Notes: generated by a model not told the origin, from the letters alone. Numbered from the stretch's first letter, positions 48,850 through 59,252 are shown. The stretch is 64,000 bases of DNA from Sphaerisporangium krabiense (GCF_014200435.1 NZ_JACHBR010000002.1:114501-178500), one strand, 5' to 3'. Numbers and translations: made by a program.

Positions 48850-49833
48850 ATGGCGGGTTTCCTGCTGCGCCGGCTGGTCAACTACGCGGTCCTGATCGCC
48901 GTCGCCACGAGCCTGGCGTACATGCTGGCCGCCCTCGCCCTGGATCCCCGGTCCAACTACGAGGGGCGCAACCCGCGGCCCCCTGCCGCGGTCGTCGACG
49001 CCCAGCTGTCCCTGTACAACCTCAACGACCGCACCCCGCTCCTCCAGCGCTACCTGCGGTGGGCCGGCGGCGTGCTGCGCGGCGACCTCGGCAGGACGTG
49101 GAACGGCGACCGCGTCGACGCCGAGGTGCGGCGGCGCTTCGGCGTGACGCTGCGGCTGATCGTGCTCGGCCTCGTGCTCGGCAGCGTGGCCGGAGTGCTC
49201 ACCGGCGCGCTGGCCGCCGTGCGGCAGTACGGCTGGTTCGACCGCCTGTCCACCATGGCCGCGTTCGTGGTGCTGGCCGTGCCCACCGTCGTGCTGGCCA
49301 ACATGCTGATCATCTTGGCGGTCTGGCTCAACGACCGCCTCGGCGTCCAGATCTTCCTGGTCAGCGGCGAGCACACCCCCGGCCTCGACGGCGGGCTCGG
49401 CGCGGGCCTCCTCGACCGCGTCAAGCACCTGGCGCTGCCCACCCTCTCGCTCGCGCTCGGCCAGATCGCCGTCTACAGCCGCTACCAGCGCAACATGATG
49501 CTCGACGTCCTCGACGCCGACTTCGTGCGCACGGCGATGGCCAAGGGGCTGCGCCGGCGCACCGCCCTGGTCAAGCACGCCCTGCGCACCGCGCTGATCC
49601 CCGCGGTCACCTACTTCGCGTTCACCTTCGGCTCGCTGCTGGTGGGCGCGACCATCACCGAGTCGGTGTTCGGCTGGCACGGCATGGGCGAGGAACTGGT
49701 CGCCTCGATCCGGTCCAACGACGTCAACATGGTCGCGGCGATCAGCTGCTGCGCCGCCCTGGCCGTGCTGACGGCCTCGCTGGCCGCCGACGTGCTGCAC
49801 GCCGTCCTCGACCCCAGGGTCCGGGTGTCCTGA
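48850..49833 (+). CDS. Peptide-type ABC transporter permease (DppB-like)
   Basis: The 327-residue permease has an N-terminal helix, the DppB TarC region and the BPD_transp_1 core. The EAA loop is ADFVRTAMAKGLRRRTALVKHALR, followed by SLLVGATITESVFGWHGMGE. It forms half of the membrane pore for oligopeptide or nickel-type uptake. GGGGGGCG precedes ATG 48850. It is first of four genes in one operon and ends 1 bp before the next start. Confidence 0.93.
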   Translation: MAGFLLRRLVNYAVLIAVATSLAYMLAALALDPRSNYEGRNPRPPAAVVDAQLSLYNLNDRTPLLQRYLRWAGGVLRGDLGRTWNGDRVDAEVRRRFGVTLRLIVLGLVLGSVAGVLTGALAAVRQYGWFDRLSTMAAFVVLAVPTVVLANMLIILAVWLNDRLGVQIFLVSGEHTPGLDGGLGAGLLDRVKHLALPTLSLALGQIAVYSRYQRNMMLDVLDADFVRTAMAKGLRRRTALVKHALRTALIPAVTYFAFTFGSLLVGATITESVFGWHGMGEELVASIRSNDVNMVAAISCCAALAVLTASLAADVLHAVLDPRVRVS

Positions 49834-49834
49834 C

Positions 49835-50746
49835 ATGATGACGCTGCCGGAGGAGGAGTACGCCGAGATCGCGGCGGACGCCGGGAGCGGGCGCGTCCCC
49901 TCCCGGGCGCGGGTGGTCGCCGCGCGGTTCTTCGGCACGCGGCAGGGCCGCCTGGGCTTCGCGCTGCTGGCCCTGCTGTTCCTGCTCGCCTTCGCCGGGC
50001 CGCTCGTCGCCCCCTGGTCCTACACCGACATGGACTTCTCGGCCTTCATGCGGCCGCCCTCGGCGTCGCACTGGTTCGGCACGCTGCAGACCGGCTCGGA
50101 CGTCTTCGCCCTCACCCTGCGCGGCGCGCAGAAGTCGCTCACCGTGGGCCTGCTGGTCGCGGTGGTGTCGACGGCGGTCGCGGCGGTCGTCGGCTCGTTC
50201 GCCGGCTACTTCCTCGGCTGGACCGACCGCACGCTCATGTGGGTGGCCGACCTGCTGCTCGTGCTGCCGGCGTTCCTGATCCTGGCCATCATGTCGCCGC
50301 TGCTCGCGGCGGGCCGGCTGCTGCTGTTCGCGCTGATGCTCGCGCTGTTCCTGTGGATGGTCACCTCCAAGATCGTCCGGGGCATGACCAAGGCGATCAA
50401 GGAGCGCGAGTACGTCAAGGCGGCGCGGTTCATGGGCGTGCCGCCCGCGAGGATCATCTACCGGCACGTGCTGCCCAACCTGGCCTCGCTGCTGGTCGTG
50501 GACGCCACGCTCAACGTCAGCGCCGCCATCCTCACCGAGACGACGCTGTCGTACTTCGGCTTCGGCATCCAGCCGCCGGACGTGTCGCTCGGGGCGCTGA
50601 TCGCCGACGGCTCCCGCACGGCCCTGTACGCGCCGTGGACGTTCTGGTTCGCCGCCGGGGGACTGGTCCTCGCCGTCCTGGCCGTCAACCTCGTCGGCGA
50701 CGCGCTGCGCGACGCCCTCGACCCCGGCGCGGGGGGCGGGACATGA
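49835..50746 (+). CDS. Peptide-type ABC transporter permease (DppC-like)
   Basis: The 303-residue permease has the N-terminal OppC helix (GRLGFALLALLFLLAFAGPL) and a core with the EAA loop KEREYVKAARFMGVPPARIIYR. It pairs with the DppB-like protein. The C-terminus overlaps the ATPase gene by ATGA (50743-50746), which indicates translational coupling. Confidence 0.93.
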   Translation: MMTLPEEEYAEIAADAGSGRVPSRARVVAARFFGTRQGRLGFALLALLFLLAFAGPLVAPWSYTDMDFSAFMRPPSASHWFGTLQTGSDVFALTLRGAQKSLTVGLLVAVVSTAVAAVVGSFAGYFLGWTDRTLMWVADLLLVLPAFLILAIMSPLLAAGRLLLFALMLALFLWMVTSKIVRGMTKAIKEREYVKAARFMGVPPARIIYRHVLPNLASLLVVDATLNVSAAILTETTLSYFGFGIQPPDVSLGALIADGSRTALYAPWTFWFAAGGLVLAVLAVNLVGDALRDALDPGAGGGT

Positions 50747-52776
50747 CCGGGCGGGCCGGCGACGAGCCCGTGCTCGCGGTCCGCGGCCTGGAGGTCCGCT
50801 TCGGCGACGTCCCGGTGGTGCGGGGGATCGACTACTCGGTGGCGGCCGGCGAGATCCTCGGCGTCGTCGGCGAGTCGGGGTCGGGCAAGTCGGTGAGCTG
50901 CCTGGCCGTCATGGGCCTGCTCCCGCGGCACGCCAAGGTCGCGGGATCGGTGCTGCTGCACGGCCGGGAGCTGCTCGGCGCGCGCGAGAAGGAGCTGGCC
51001 GCGGTCCGCGGCGCGGCGATGTCCATGATCTTCCAGGACCCGCTGTCGGCCCTGACGCCGGTCTACCGGGTCGGCGACCAGATCGCCGAGGCCGTCCGCG
51101 TCCACCGGGGGGCGAGCGGGCGGCAGGCCGCCGAGCGCGCGGTCGAGCTGCTCGACCTGGTGGGCATCCCGAACCCGCGGCAACGGGCCCGGGCCTTCCC
51201 CCACGAGTTCTCCGGCGGCATGCGCCAGCGCGCGATGATCGCCATGGCCATCGCCAACGACCCCGACGTCATCCTGTGCGACGAGCCGACCACGGCGCTG
51301 GACGTCACCATCCAGGCCCAGGTGCTGGAGGTGCTGAAACAGGCACGCCGTGAGACCGGCGCCGCCATCGTCCTGATCACCCATGACCTGGGCGTGGTCG
51401 CGGGCCTCGCCGACCGCGTGCTCGTCATGTACGCGGGGCGGTACGTCGAGTCCGGCGCGGTCCACGACGTCTACCACCACCCCCGCATGCCCTACACGAT
51501 CGGCCTGCTCGGCTCGGTGCCGCGCCTGGACACCGGACGGGAGATCCCCCTGACGCCGATCGAGGGGTCCCCGCCGTCGGCCGCGGCCCTGCCCTCGGGC
51601 TGCCCGTTCCGGCCGCGCTGCCCCATGGCCGTCGCCGCCTGCGCGGCGGCCGAGCCTCCGCCGGCCGAGGTCGGGCCGGGACACCGGGCCGCCTGCCTGC
51701 GCGCCGGCGAGATCGCCGACCGCCCGGCCGCGCCGGCGCCCGCCCCCGGCGTCCGCGTGCCGCCGCCCCGCCAGGGGTCGGTGGTGCTGGAGGTCGACGG
51801 CCTGGTCAAGCACCATCCCCTGACCAGAGGGGCGGTGTTCCGGCGTCGCGTCGGCACCGTGCGGGCCGTGGACGGCGTCTCCTTCGACGTCCGCGAGGGC
51901 GAGACGCTGGGCCTGGTGGGGGAGTCCGGCTGCGGGAAGACCACCGCCCTCATGGAGATCCTGGAACTGGCCAGGCCCCAGGAGGGCCGCGTCGTGGTGT
52001 TCGGGCGCGACACCGCCGCGCTCACCCCCCGCGACCGGATGGCCGTGCGGCGCGACCTCCAGGTCGTCTTCCAGGACCCCCTGGCCTCGCTCGACCCCCG
52101 CATGACCGTCCACGACATCGTCGGCGAGCCGCTGATCACCCACGGGCGCGCCGACACCGGCCCCCGCGTCCGCCGGTTGCTGCGCCTGGTCGGGCTCGAC
52201 CCCGCACACGCCGCGCGCTACCCGCGCGACCTGTCGGGCGGCCAGCGCCAGCGCGTGGCCGTCGCCCGGGCCCTCGCCCTGGAGCCCCGGCTGGTCATCC
52301 TGGACGAGCCGGTGTCCGCGCTGGACGTCTCGGTCCAGGCCGGGGTGGTCAACCTGCTGTCCAAGCTCGCGGACCGGCTCGGGCTGTCGTACCTGTTCGT
52401 GGCGCACGATCTGGCCGTCGTGCGGCACATCGCCCACCGCGTGGCCGTGATGTACCTCGGCAGGATCGCCGAGATCGGCGCGGTCGAGCTGGTCTACGGC
52501 GCCCCGGCCCACCCGTACACCCAGGCCCTGCTGTCGGCGGTGCCCATCCCCGACCCCGACAAGGAGCGCGAGCGCCGCCGCATCCTGCTCGAGGGCGACC
52601 TGCCGAGCCCCGCCGACCCTCCGTCGGGCTGCCGGTTCCGCACCCGCTGCCCGAAGTTCAAGGCCCTGACCGACGCGCGGCGGGTCCGGTGCGTGGAGGA
52701 GGAGCCGCAGGTCCGGCCGATGGGCGGCGATCAGGGGGCCGCCTGCCACTACGCGGAGAGGGTCGGCGTCGTCTAG
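50743..52776 (+). CDS. Fused DppD-DppF-type ABC transporter ATPase
   Basis: The 677-residue protein contains two full ATP-binding domains that are usually separate proteins. NBD1 has GESGSGKS (43-50) and the signature [11 protein letters not shown]2 has GESGCGKT (393-400) and LSGGQRQR. Each is followed by an oligo-HPY domain with a Cys-containing loop ([20 protein letters not shown]). It drives import through the two permeases. The ATGA overlap fixes the start. Confidence 0.95.
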   Translation: MTGRAGDEPVLAVRGLEVRFGDVPVVRGIDYSVAAGEILGVVGESGSGKSVSCLAVMGLLPRHAKVAGSVLLHGRELLGAREKELAAVRGAAMSMIFQDPLSALTPVYRVGDQIAEAVRVHRGASGRQAAERAVELLDLVGIPNPRQRARAFPHEFSGGMRQRAMIAMAIANDPDVILCDEPTTALDVTIQAQVLEVLKQARRETGAAIVLITHDLGVVAGLADRVLVMYAGRYVESGAVHDVYHHPRMPYTIGLLGSVPRLDTGREIPLTPIEGSPPSAAALPSGCPFRPRCPMAVAACAAAEPPPAEVGPGHRAACLRAGEIADRPAAPAPAPGVRVPPPRQGSVVLEVDGLVKHHPLTRGAVFRRRVGTVRAVDGVSFDVREGETLGLVGESGCGKTTALMEILELARPQEGRVVVFGRDTAALTPRDRMAVRRDLQVVFQDPLASLDPRMTVHDIVGEPLITHGRADTGPRVRRLLRLVGLDPAHAARYPRDLSGGQRQRVAVARALALEPRLVILDEPVSALDVSVQAGVVNLLSKLADRLGLSYLFVAHDLAVVRHIAHRVAVMYLGRIAEIGAVELVYGAPAHPYTQALLSAVPIPDPDKERERRRILLEGDLPSPADPPSGCRFRTRCPKFKALTDARRVRCVEEEPQVRPMGGDQGAACHYAERVGVV

Positions 52777-52852
52777 CGGCGCGGACCCGTCCCCGGCCAC
52801 TCGGGGTCCCGATGAGCCCCGGTGATTCCCATTGACGATCTTGGAGGAGAAC

Positions 52853-54622
52853 GTGACAGTGCCGCCCGCGCCCTCGGCGTACCCACCACCCACGACACCA
52901 CCGGCGCCGGCGCGCGGGCGGCGGCGGCGCGCGCCGGTCGCGGCGCTGACGGCCGTCCTGGTGACCCTGCTGCCCGTGGCCGGATGCGGGGGAGGGGGCG
53001 CCGGCGGCGCCTCGCCCGCCGGGGCGCCCGCGACCACCAAGTCGTACGACATCAACCCGGCGCCGCGCGAGCGGGTCAGGGACGGCGGCACGCTGCGCTG
53101 GGGCATCACCGAGTTCCCCACCCAGTGGAACCTCAACCACGTCGACGGCAACCTCGCCGAGGTGAGGAAGGTCATCGAGGCCTTGATGCCGGCGGCGTTC
53201 CGCTCCGACGACAAGGCCGCGGCCACGCCCAACACCGACTACGTGCTGGACGCCCGGGTGATCGCCACCAGCCCGCGCCAGGTGGTCTCCTACAAGCTCA
53301 ACCCCCGGGCCCGCTGGTCGGACGGCAGGCCGATCACCTGGCAGGACTTCGAGGCGCAGTGGAAGGCCCTGAACGGCCGCAACCTGGACTACCACGTCGC
53401 CTCGACGACCGGCTACCAGGACATCGCGAGCGTGCGGCGCGGCGACGGCGACCACGAGGTGCTGGTCACCTTCGCCAACCCCTTCAGCGAGTGGCAGGCG
53501 CTGTTCTGGCCGCTGTATCCGAGGTCCACCAACGCCACCCCCGAGGCGTTCAACACCGGCTGGCTGAACCGCGTCCCCGTCACCGCGGGACCGTTCCGGT
53601 TCGGCTCCTTCGACCCGACGGCCAAGACCATCACGATCGTCCGTGACCCCCACTGGTGGGGCGGCCGCGCCAAGCTCGACAAGATCATCTATCGGTCGCT
53701 GGCCACCGACGCGCTGGTGGGGGCCTTCACCAACGGCGAACTGGACGTGTTCGACATCGGGCCGTCCGCGCCGGACTACGCCAGGGCCAGGAACGCCAGG
53801 GAGGCCGTCATCCGCCAGGCGGCGGGCCCGGACTTCCGGCACTTCACCTTCAACGGCGAGAGCCCCGCCCTGGCCGACCCCCGGGTGCGGCAGGCCGTCG
53901 TCCTCGGCCTGGACCGCTCCGCGATCACCCGCTCGGACCTGCAGGGGCTGGACTGGAACACCGCCCCGCTGAACAACCACTTCTTCATGAACACCCAGGA
54001 GGGCTACCAGGACAACGCGGGCGGCCTCGGGAAGTACGACCCGGCCAAGGCCGAGCGGCTGCTGGACGCGGCCGGGTGGCACCGGGCGAGCCCGTCCCGG
54101 GTCAAGGGGGGCCGCGAGCTCAGCGTGCGGTTCGTGATCCCGTCGGGGCTGTCGCTGAGCAAGACCGAGGCCGAGCTGACCCAGGCCATGCTCGCCAAGA
54201 TCGGCGTCAAGGTGGCGATCCAGTCCGTCCCGAGCGACGACTTCTTCGCGAAGTACATCATCCCCGGCAACTTCGACATCGCGCCGTTCTCCTACATCGG
54301 CACGCCGTTCCCGATCTCCAGCAGTTACGGCACCTACGCCGACGCCACCCGGGGCCCCGGCGGCAAGGTGCAGTGGAACGCCAACTTCGGCAGGTCAGGG
54401 TCCCCCGAGATCGACACGGCGATGCGCAGGGCCTCCTCCGACCTCAACCCCGAGCGGGCGCACGCCTACGCCAACGAGGCCGACCGGCTGATCTGGCAGA
54501 AGGTCAACGTGCTGCCCCTGTACCAGCGCCCGCAGAACTGGGGGGTCAAGGCGCGCCTGGCCAACATCGGCGCCCCCGGCTTCTACACCTTGAAGTACGC
54601 CGACATCGGCTTCCTGCGCTGA
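52853..54622 (+). CDS. Solute-binding lipoprotein of the peptide-type ABC importer
   Basis: The 589-residue protein has an Arg-rich n-region, a hydrophobic segment and a lipobox with Cys45 (LLPVAGC), then an SBP_bac_5 domain (TLRWGITEFPTQWNLNHVDG, RARWSDGRPITWQDF, FTNGELDVFDIGPSAPDY). It captures the solute outside the membrane; the ligand is unknown. GTG 52853 is chosen because GGAGGAGAAC is directly upstream. It is last in the operon, 76 bp after the ATPase gene. Confidence 0.93.
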   Translation: MTVPPAPSAYPPPTTPPAPARGRRRRAPVAALTAVLVTLLPVAGCGGGGAGGASPAGAPATTKSYDINPAPRERVRDGGTLRWGITEFPTQWNLNHVDGNLAEVRKVIEALMPAAFRSDDKAAATPNTDYVLDARVIATSPRQVVSYKLNPRARWSDGRPITWQDFEAQWKALNGRNLDYHVASTTGYQDIASVRRGDGDHEVLVTFANPFSEWQALFWPLYPRSTNATPEAFNTGWLNRVPVTAGPFRFGSFDPTAKTITIVRDPHWWGGRAKLDKIIYRSLATDALVGAFTNGELDVFDIGPSAPDYARARNAREAVIRQAAGPDFRHFTFNGESPALADPRVRQAVVLGLDRSAITRSDLQGLDWNTAPLNNHFFMNTQEGYQDNAGGLGKYDPAKAERLLDAAGWHRASPSRVKGGRELSVRFVIPSGLSLSKTEAELTQAMLAKIGVKVAIQSVPSDDFFAKYIIPGNFDIAPFSYIGTPFPISSSYGTYADATRGPGGKVQWNANFGRSGSPEIDTAMRRASSDLNPERAHAYANEADRLIWQKVNVLPLYQRPQNWGVKARLANIGAPGFYTLKYADIGFLR

Positions 54623-54626
54623 CGCG

Positions 54627-54653
54627 GCCGCCGGGCCCTAAGGGCCGGGCGGC
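54627..54653. terminator. Terminator hairpin after the ABC operon
   Basis: GCCGCCGGGCCC (54627-54638) pairs with GGGCCGGGCGGC (54642-54653) with one mismatch around TAA. It separates the convergent ABC operon and the DUF1841-like gene and overlaps the stop of the latter. Confidence 0.65.
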
Positions 54654-56272
54654 GGCTCGTCGGGGATGTCGGCGATGTCGTCCAGCGCGGCGGCCAGCTC
54701 GTCCGGGTGGTCGCCGATGCGCTCGGCGATCTCCATCAGCACGTGCAGCACGTCGTGACGGTCGTGGCCGAGGTCGAGCAGGCGCTGCGCGGCCTCCCAC
54801 ATCTGCTCGGGGTCGCCGTTCCACAGCCGGGTGGCGATCTCCTCGTGCCAGGCCAGGTGCTCGGCGAAGTCGGGGCGGTCGCGCTCGGCCGCGTGGTCGA
54901 TCTCCAGCAGGATGCGCCGGTCGGCGTCCTCGGCCGGGTGCAGCGCCGACAGGTCGACGTCCCCGCGCATGCCCTCCAGGAACGGGAAGGCGAACGCCCT
55001 CCGCGCCAGGGCCGACAGATCGCCGTCCGGGAGCAGTCGCCGCACCAAGGAGCGGTCCAGGCCGAAGGTCGTCGGATCCCGGTAGGCCTCCGTGAAGCGC
55101 CCCATGGCCTCGTAGACGGCGTCCAGGGTGGCCCTGAGGCCCTCCTCGGGCAGGCCGGTCCTCGGGGCCGCGAAGCGCACCCAGGACAGCAGGACGTGCG
55201 GCATGGCGTCCTGCTCGGCCGGGTCGAGCAGGACCTTGCGCGGCAGCCAGTCCAGCAGGAACGTCTCGCACTTGGTGGGGCTGACCCGCAGCGGCCGGTT
55301 GAAGTCCTGGTCGCAGCCGTAGTCGATGATGTGGTCGGCGCAGCGGGACGCCGCGGAGGGGTCCGACAGGTGCTCGGCGGCGTCGGAGGCCAGGAACTCG
55401 GCCGCCAGCATCGCCCGGCGGTCGCGGCTGTAGGGGGCCTCGCTGAACAGCGGGGCCGGGCGCTTGCGGCCCGGCGGCAACGCCTTGATCCGGGCCCGGG
55501 CGAAGGCGTGGTAGGCGCTGTAGCCGTCGCTGACGATGGTGGCCGGCTTGCGGCCGAGCCCCTCGGCCGTGGCCTTCATGGCGAACTCCAGCAGCGCGCG
55601 GGCCTGCTGGGGCTCCAGCTCCTCGAAGCGCAGCATCGGGTTGCCCGCGGCCTCGATGCCGGCCTTCTCCAGCAGGGTGTCGACCTGCGAGGAGACCCAC
55701 GCGTCACGGGCCATGCCGCGCATGTTGTAGTCGACGATCACCACCAGGGCGTGCGGATCCTCGGCGGGGCCCTGCGCCGCGCCGCCCGGCTCCTCCGGGG
55801 CGGCGCCGGCGGTGCCGGTCCTTGGCACGCCGCGGTAGGCGAAGGTGCACACCACCGTGTCCTGGTCGCCGTAGGCGTCCCTGGAGACGTAGCAGCCCTG
55901 CGGTTTGACCGCCCCCACCCGCTCGGCCCAGCGGGGCCGCGCCACGTCGGACTCCATGAGCGCCAGCGCGGCGCCCTCGGCCTTGGCGGCCTGGCGCGCG
56001 GTGCCGAGATAGGCGATCGCGATCAGCAGGGTGAGCGCCGCGGGCGTGCCGGCCTTGGCCGCGTAGTCGACCAGGCCCTCGCCCAGGAACTCCTCCACGT
56101 CGCCGCGGCGTAAGCGCCTGCCCCACCACGCGCCCAGCATGTCGGAGACCATCAGCTCGGCGTCCAGGGGGCTGCGCACGGCGAGCAGCTCGCGCGCCGC
56201 CACGAGCATCTCCGCGAAAACGTCGTCCGGCGGCGGTGTCCCCCTGGGGTCTCGGCGTCGTCGGCGGCTCAC
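54638..56272 (-). CDS. Large soluble actinobacterial protein with DUF1841-like C-terminus
   Basis: The 544-residue protein is of unknown function. The last ~90 residues (AEHLAWHEEIATRLWNGDPE, MWEAAQRLLDLGHDRHDVLH) resemble DUF1841. The middle part includes VIVDYNMRGMARDAWVSSQ and GLGRKPATIVSDGYSAYHAF. There is no signal peptide or membrane helix. GTG 56272 has GAAGG upstream; the frame continues to 56383 without conserved sequence. It is convergent with the ABC operon. Confidence 0.72.
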   Translation of the reverse strand: MSRRRRRDPRGTPPPDDVFAEMLVAARELLAVRSPLDAELMVSDMLGAWWGRRLRRGDVEEFLGEGLVDYAAKAGTPAALTLLIAIAYLGTARQAAKAEGAALALMESDVARPRWAERVGAVKPQGCYVSRDAYGDQDTVVCTFAYRGVPRTGTAGAAPEEPGGAAQGPAEDPHALVVIVDYNMRGMARDAWVSSQVDTLLEKAGIEAAGNPMLRFEELEPQQARALLEFAMKATAEGLGRKPATIVSDGYSAYHAFARARIKALPPGRKRPAPLFSEAPYSRDRRAMLAAEFLASDAAEHLSDPSAASRCADHIIDYGCDQDFNRPLRVSPTKCETFLLDWLPRKVLLDPAEQDAMPHVLLSWVRFAAPRTGLPEEGLRATLDAVYEAMGRFTEAYRDPTTFGLDRSLVRRLLPDGDLSALARRAFAFPFLEGMRGDVDLSALHPAEDADRRILLEIDHAAERDRPDFAEHLAWHEEIATRLWNGDPEQMWEAAQRLLDLGHDRHDVLHVLMEIAERIGDHPDELAAALDDIADIPDEPPPGP

Positions 56273-56379
56273 GACCCTTACCTTCTCGCATTTCGGGCTC
56301 GAACGGCGCGAGGAACGCCGTGTGGTGACCCCGCTGTTACCCGAAATCCCCGGTTGCGGGCCGCCGTGGCCCGCGAGTG

Positions 56380-56673
56380 TCACCGGACGGTGCGAAGAAT
56401 GTCACCTTCGCGGCCGGCGAGCGGGGCCGAGGCCGCCAGCGCGCGCAGGTGTTCGCGCGCGATGCGCTCCACCGCGGGCGCGGAGACCTCCAGGCCCAGA
56501 TGGGCGGCGCACGCCCACACGTCCTCCACGCATCGCTCGACCGTTTCCGTGCGTACCGTCGCGAACTCGCCGGACAGGCGTTCGCTGACGAGCTCGCGCG
56601 CCCCCGCCAGGGAGCTGGGCTCGCGAGGCCGCTCGGGGCCCGGCCCGGTGTGCCGCGTCGCAAGAGCAGGCAT
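56380..56673 (-). CDS. Small helical protein (three-helix-bundle dimerization type)
   Basis: The 97-residue protein has a Gly/Pro-rich start and a helical part (ARELVSERLSGEFATVRTET, VERCVEDVWACAAHLGL, APAVERIAREHLRALAASAP). This resembles the short actinobacterial three-helix bundle domain also found before arsenate reductases. It is likely a dimer; its role is unknown. GGAGGG lies 14 nt before ATG 56673, rather far. Confidence 0.55.
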   Translation of the reverse strand: MPALATRHTGPGPERPREPSSLAGARELVSERLSGEFATVRTETVERCVEDVWACAAHLGLEVSAPAVERIAREHLRALAASAPLAGREGDILRTVR

Positions 56674-57161
56674 GGGCGGTTTCGCATCCCTCCGGTGAGC
56701 CGGGGGACGTCCATCCCCCGGGCCAGTGCTCTTAGGGGGCGTGCGTACCCATTCCATCCCGAATCACGCGAGTGTCAACCCCTCGCGGCGTAAGGGTTAC
56801 CCGGCACATCCGGCACCACAGAGGCCCCGCTCGTGGGAAGCTGGTCCCCGAGCGTGTCCGGTCCGCGGATGTGCCACGCCGCCCGGCACGAAACGGTACC
56901 GTTCCCTCAAGGACGACGGGAAGGTGACAGCTTGATCGACCTGGGGAAGTTCCGGCGCGCCCAGCGCCGGGCGCCGAGAAAGTCGGCCGATCTCGCTGCA
57001 CACAGCGGCGCGTTTTTGACAGGATGCGTTGACCGCATCGCGGCCGGGGCTTCCGTCCGCGCGTGCCCATCACCGATGATGTAGTGCAGTTCTGCGCTGC
57101 CAATCACAGTTATGGAGATGTGCCTCGTGGGAGACCCTGGCACGCGACGGAGGTGCCGACC
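56674..57161. other. Intergenic region with one palindrome
   Basis: This 488-bp stretch holds AACGGTACCGTT (56892-56903), a perfect 12-bp palindrome, and a small open frame from TTG 56934 that I do not accept as a gene. The promoter of the PP2C phosphatase gene probably lies in the last 150 bp, but no clear elements were seen. Confidence 0.45.
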
Positions 57162-59252
57162 ATGAGCGCCGACACCTCCGTGCCCCGTCCCCGGGAGTCG
57201 GGTGTGGACATCTCAGACCCCGCCCTGTTCGAGGGCCTGCTCGCGGAGGCTCCCTTCGCCTTCGCGTTCTTCGACACGTCCGCCAGGTTCCTGCGGGTCA
57301 ACCAGAGCTTCGCCGACCTGAGCGGCGTCGCGGCCGACGAGCACGCGGGCCGCACGGCGTCCGAGATCCTCTCCGCCGATCTTTCCGCCCTGGTGGACGC
57401 CGCCCTGCGCAGGGTCGTGGGCGAGCACCGCGCCGTCGCCGGCGGCGACCAGCGCTACCGCGGCATGTCTCCCGCCGGCGAGCTGCGCCACTGGAGCCTC
57501 TCCTTCTACCCGATCCACGGCGACAAGGGCGCGGTCGCGGGCGTCGCCCTGTTCGGCGTGGACGTCACCGAGCGCCAGCTCACCGAAGAGGAGCTGCGCC
57601 GCAGCGAGGAGCGCTACCGCTCGCTCGTCGAGTCACAGCAGCAGCTCGTGTGGATCACCTCGCCCAACGGCGCCGTCGTCGAGGACGCCCCGCAGTGGCG
57701 CGCCATCACCGGCCAGAGCCTGGAGGAGTACCTGGCGTACGGCTGGCTGGACGCCGTGCACCCCGACGACCGGCAGTCCGCCGACGAGGCCTGGCGCGAG
57801 GCGCTGCGCGGCCGCACGATGTTCGAGTGGAGCTACCGCGTCCGCACCCGGGCGAGCGGTTACCGCCACTTCGAGGTCCGCGCCGTCCCGATCATCCGCC
57901 ACGGCCGCGTGATCGAGTGGGTCGGCGCCAACACCGACGTCACCCCGCAGCGCGAGGCGGAGGAGATGCGGGGCCGGCTGACCGACCAGCTCGGCGCCGC
58001 CGCCCTGCGCACCGCCCGCCTCCAGGGCGCGACCGCCCTGCTGGCCGAGGCCCTCACCGTCGAGCAGGTCGTCCAGGTCATCATCGACGTCGGCCGCACG
58101 GCCCTGGCCGCCGACAAGTCGGCGGTGGCCCTGCTCGACCTGGACCGCGCCACGCTGAAGATGACCCACAGCGGCGGGCTCCCCGACACCCCGGGGGAGG
58201 AGATCCCGCTCTCGCAGTCCAGCGTGATGACCATCGCCGTCAACAGCCGCAGGCCCGTCTTCGCCGAGTCGCCCGAGAGCCTCAAGGCCCAGCTCGTCGA
58301 GGCCGGCGCGGACGAGTCGGTGATCTCGGGGTTCCTCGCCCACAGCGACGAGCGGGCCTGGGTCGGCCTGCCGCTGCTGGCGGCGGGGCGCGCGCTCGGG
58401 GCGCTGCGCTTCGCCTTCACCCGCCCGCAGAAGATCTCCCAGGAGGACGGCGTCTTCCTGGAGGCCTTGGCGGGCCAGTGCGCGCTCGCCGTGGAGCGGG
58501 CCACGCTGTTCGAGCGCGAGCACCGCACGGCCGAGACCCTGCAGCGCAGCCTCCTGCCCGACCGGCTGCCGGTGATCCCCGGTCTGGTGCTGGCCCAGCG
58601 CTTCCGCTCGGGAAGCAGGCACGTCCAGGTCGGCGGCGACTGGTACGACGCGTTCGTGCTGCAGGACGCCCGGGTCGCGGCCGTCGTCGGCGACGTCATG
58701 GGCAAGGGCGTCAAGGCCGCGGCGGGCATGGGCCGCATCCGCAACGCCATGCGCGCCCTGGCGCTGACCAACCCGCCGCCCGCGGCCGTGCTGACGGGTC
58801 TGGACCGGGTCTTCGACGCCACCGAGGAGGAGGAGGCCGTCACCACCCTGGCCTACATGGTCGTCGAGCCCGGCACCGGCGAGGGCACCCTCGCCCTGGC
58901 CGGGCACCCGCCGCCGCTGCTGGTGTCCCCGCAGGGCGTCGGGGTGCTGTCCGACGGCGAGCCCGGCACCCCGCTCGGCTGGCCGACCGTCCGCAAGCAG
59001 TTCCGGTTCTGCGTCCCGCCGGGGCACACGGCGGTGCTCTACTCCGACGGTCTGGTCGAGAATCGCAAGCGAGGGCTGGACGCCGGTCTGGCGGAACTTT
59101 CGGCCGTCGTCGCGGAAGCACCCCCTGAAGTCCTAGGAAATCCGCATATGTTGCTTGACTTCCTGGTGGACAGGATGCTGGCGGGGTATGAGCAGGACGA
59201 TGGCGTCACAGTGCTCGCCGTTCACGTGCCGGCCGCCACAAAGAGTGACTGA
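57162..59252 (+). CDS. PAS-PAS-GAF-PP2C (SpoIIE-type) protein serine phosphatase
   Basis: The 696-residue protein has two PAS domains (~20-130, ~150-270, the second ending VGANTDVTPQREAEE), a GAF domain (~300-440) and a PP2C_SIG domain (~465-690). The latter has the metal motifs [22 protein letters not shown] and LYSDGLVE. Such phosphatases act on anti-sigma-factor antagonists and release stress sigma factors after sensing a signal. No anti-sigma partner is nearby. GGAGGTG precedes ATG 57162. The next gene is hrdB. Confidence 0.92.
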   Translation: MSADTSVPRPRESGVDISDPALFEGLLAEAPFAFAFFDTSARFLRVNQSFADLSGVAADEHAGRTASEILSADLSALVDAALRRVVGEHRAVAGGDQRYRGMSPAGELRHWSLSFYPIHGDKGAVAGVALFGVDVTERQLTEEELRRSEERYRSLVESQQQLVWITSPNGAVVEDAPQWRAITGQSLEEYLAYGWLDAVHPDDRQSADEAWREALRGRTMFEWSYRVRTRASGYRHFEVRAVPIIRHGRVIEWVGANTDVTPQREAEEMRGRLTDQLGAAALRTARLQGATALLAEALTVEQVVQVIIDVGRTALAADKSAVALLDLDRATLKMTHSGGLPDTPGEEIPLSQSSVMTIAVNSRRPVFAESPESLKAQLVEAGADESVISGFLAHSDERAWVGLPLLAAGRALGALRFAFTRPQKISQEDGVFLEALAGQCALAVERATLFEREHRTAETLQRSLLPDRLPVIPGLVLAQRFRSGSRHVQVGGDWYDAFVLQDARVAAVVGDVMGKGVKAAAGMGRIRNAMRALALTNPPPAAVLTGLDRVFDATEEEEAVTTLAYMVVEPGTGEGTLALAGHPPPLLVSPQGVGVLSDGEPGTPLGWPTVRKQFRFCVPPGHTAVLYSDGLVENRKRGLDAGLAELSAVVAEAPPEVLGNPHMLLDFLVDRMLAGYEQDDGVTVLAVHVPAATKSD

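Noticed and set aside
46200-49838. A 1212-codon open frame across the AAA+ and permease genes
   Set aside because: It is an Arg/Gly/Ala-rich out-of-frame reading of two clear genes.
56934-57084. Small frame from TTG with GGGAAGG upstream
   Set aside because: No family resemblance, unusual start codon and poor codon bias; likely chance.
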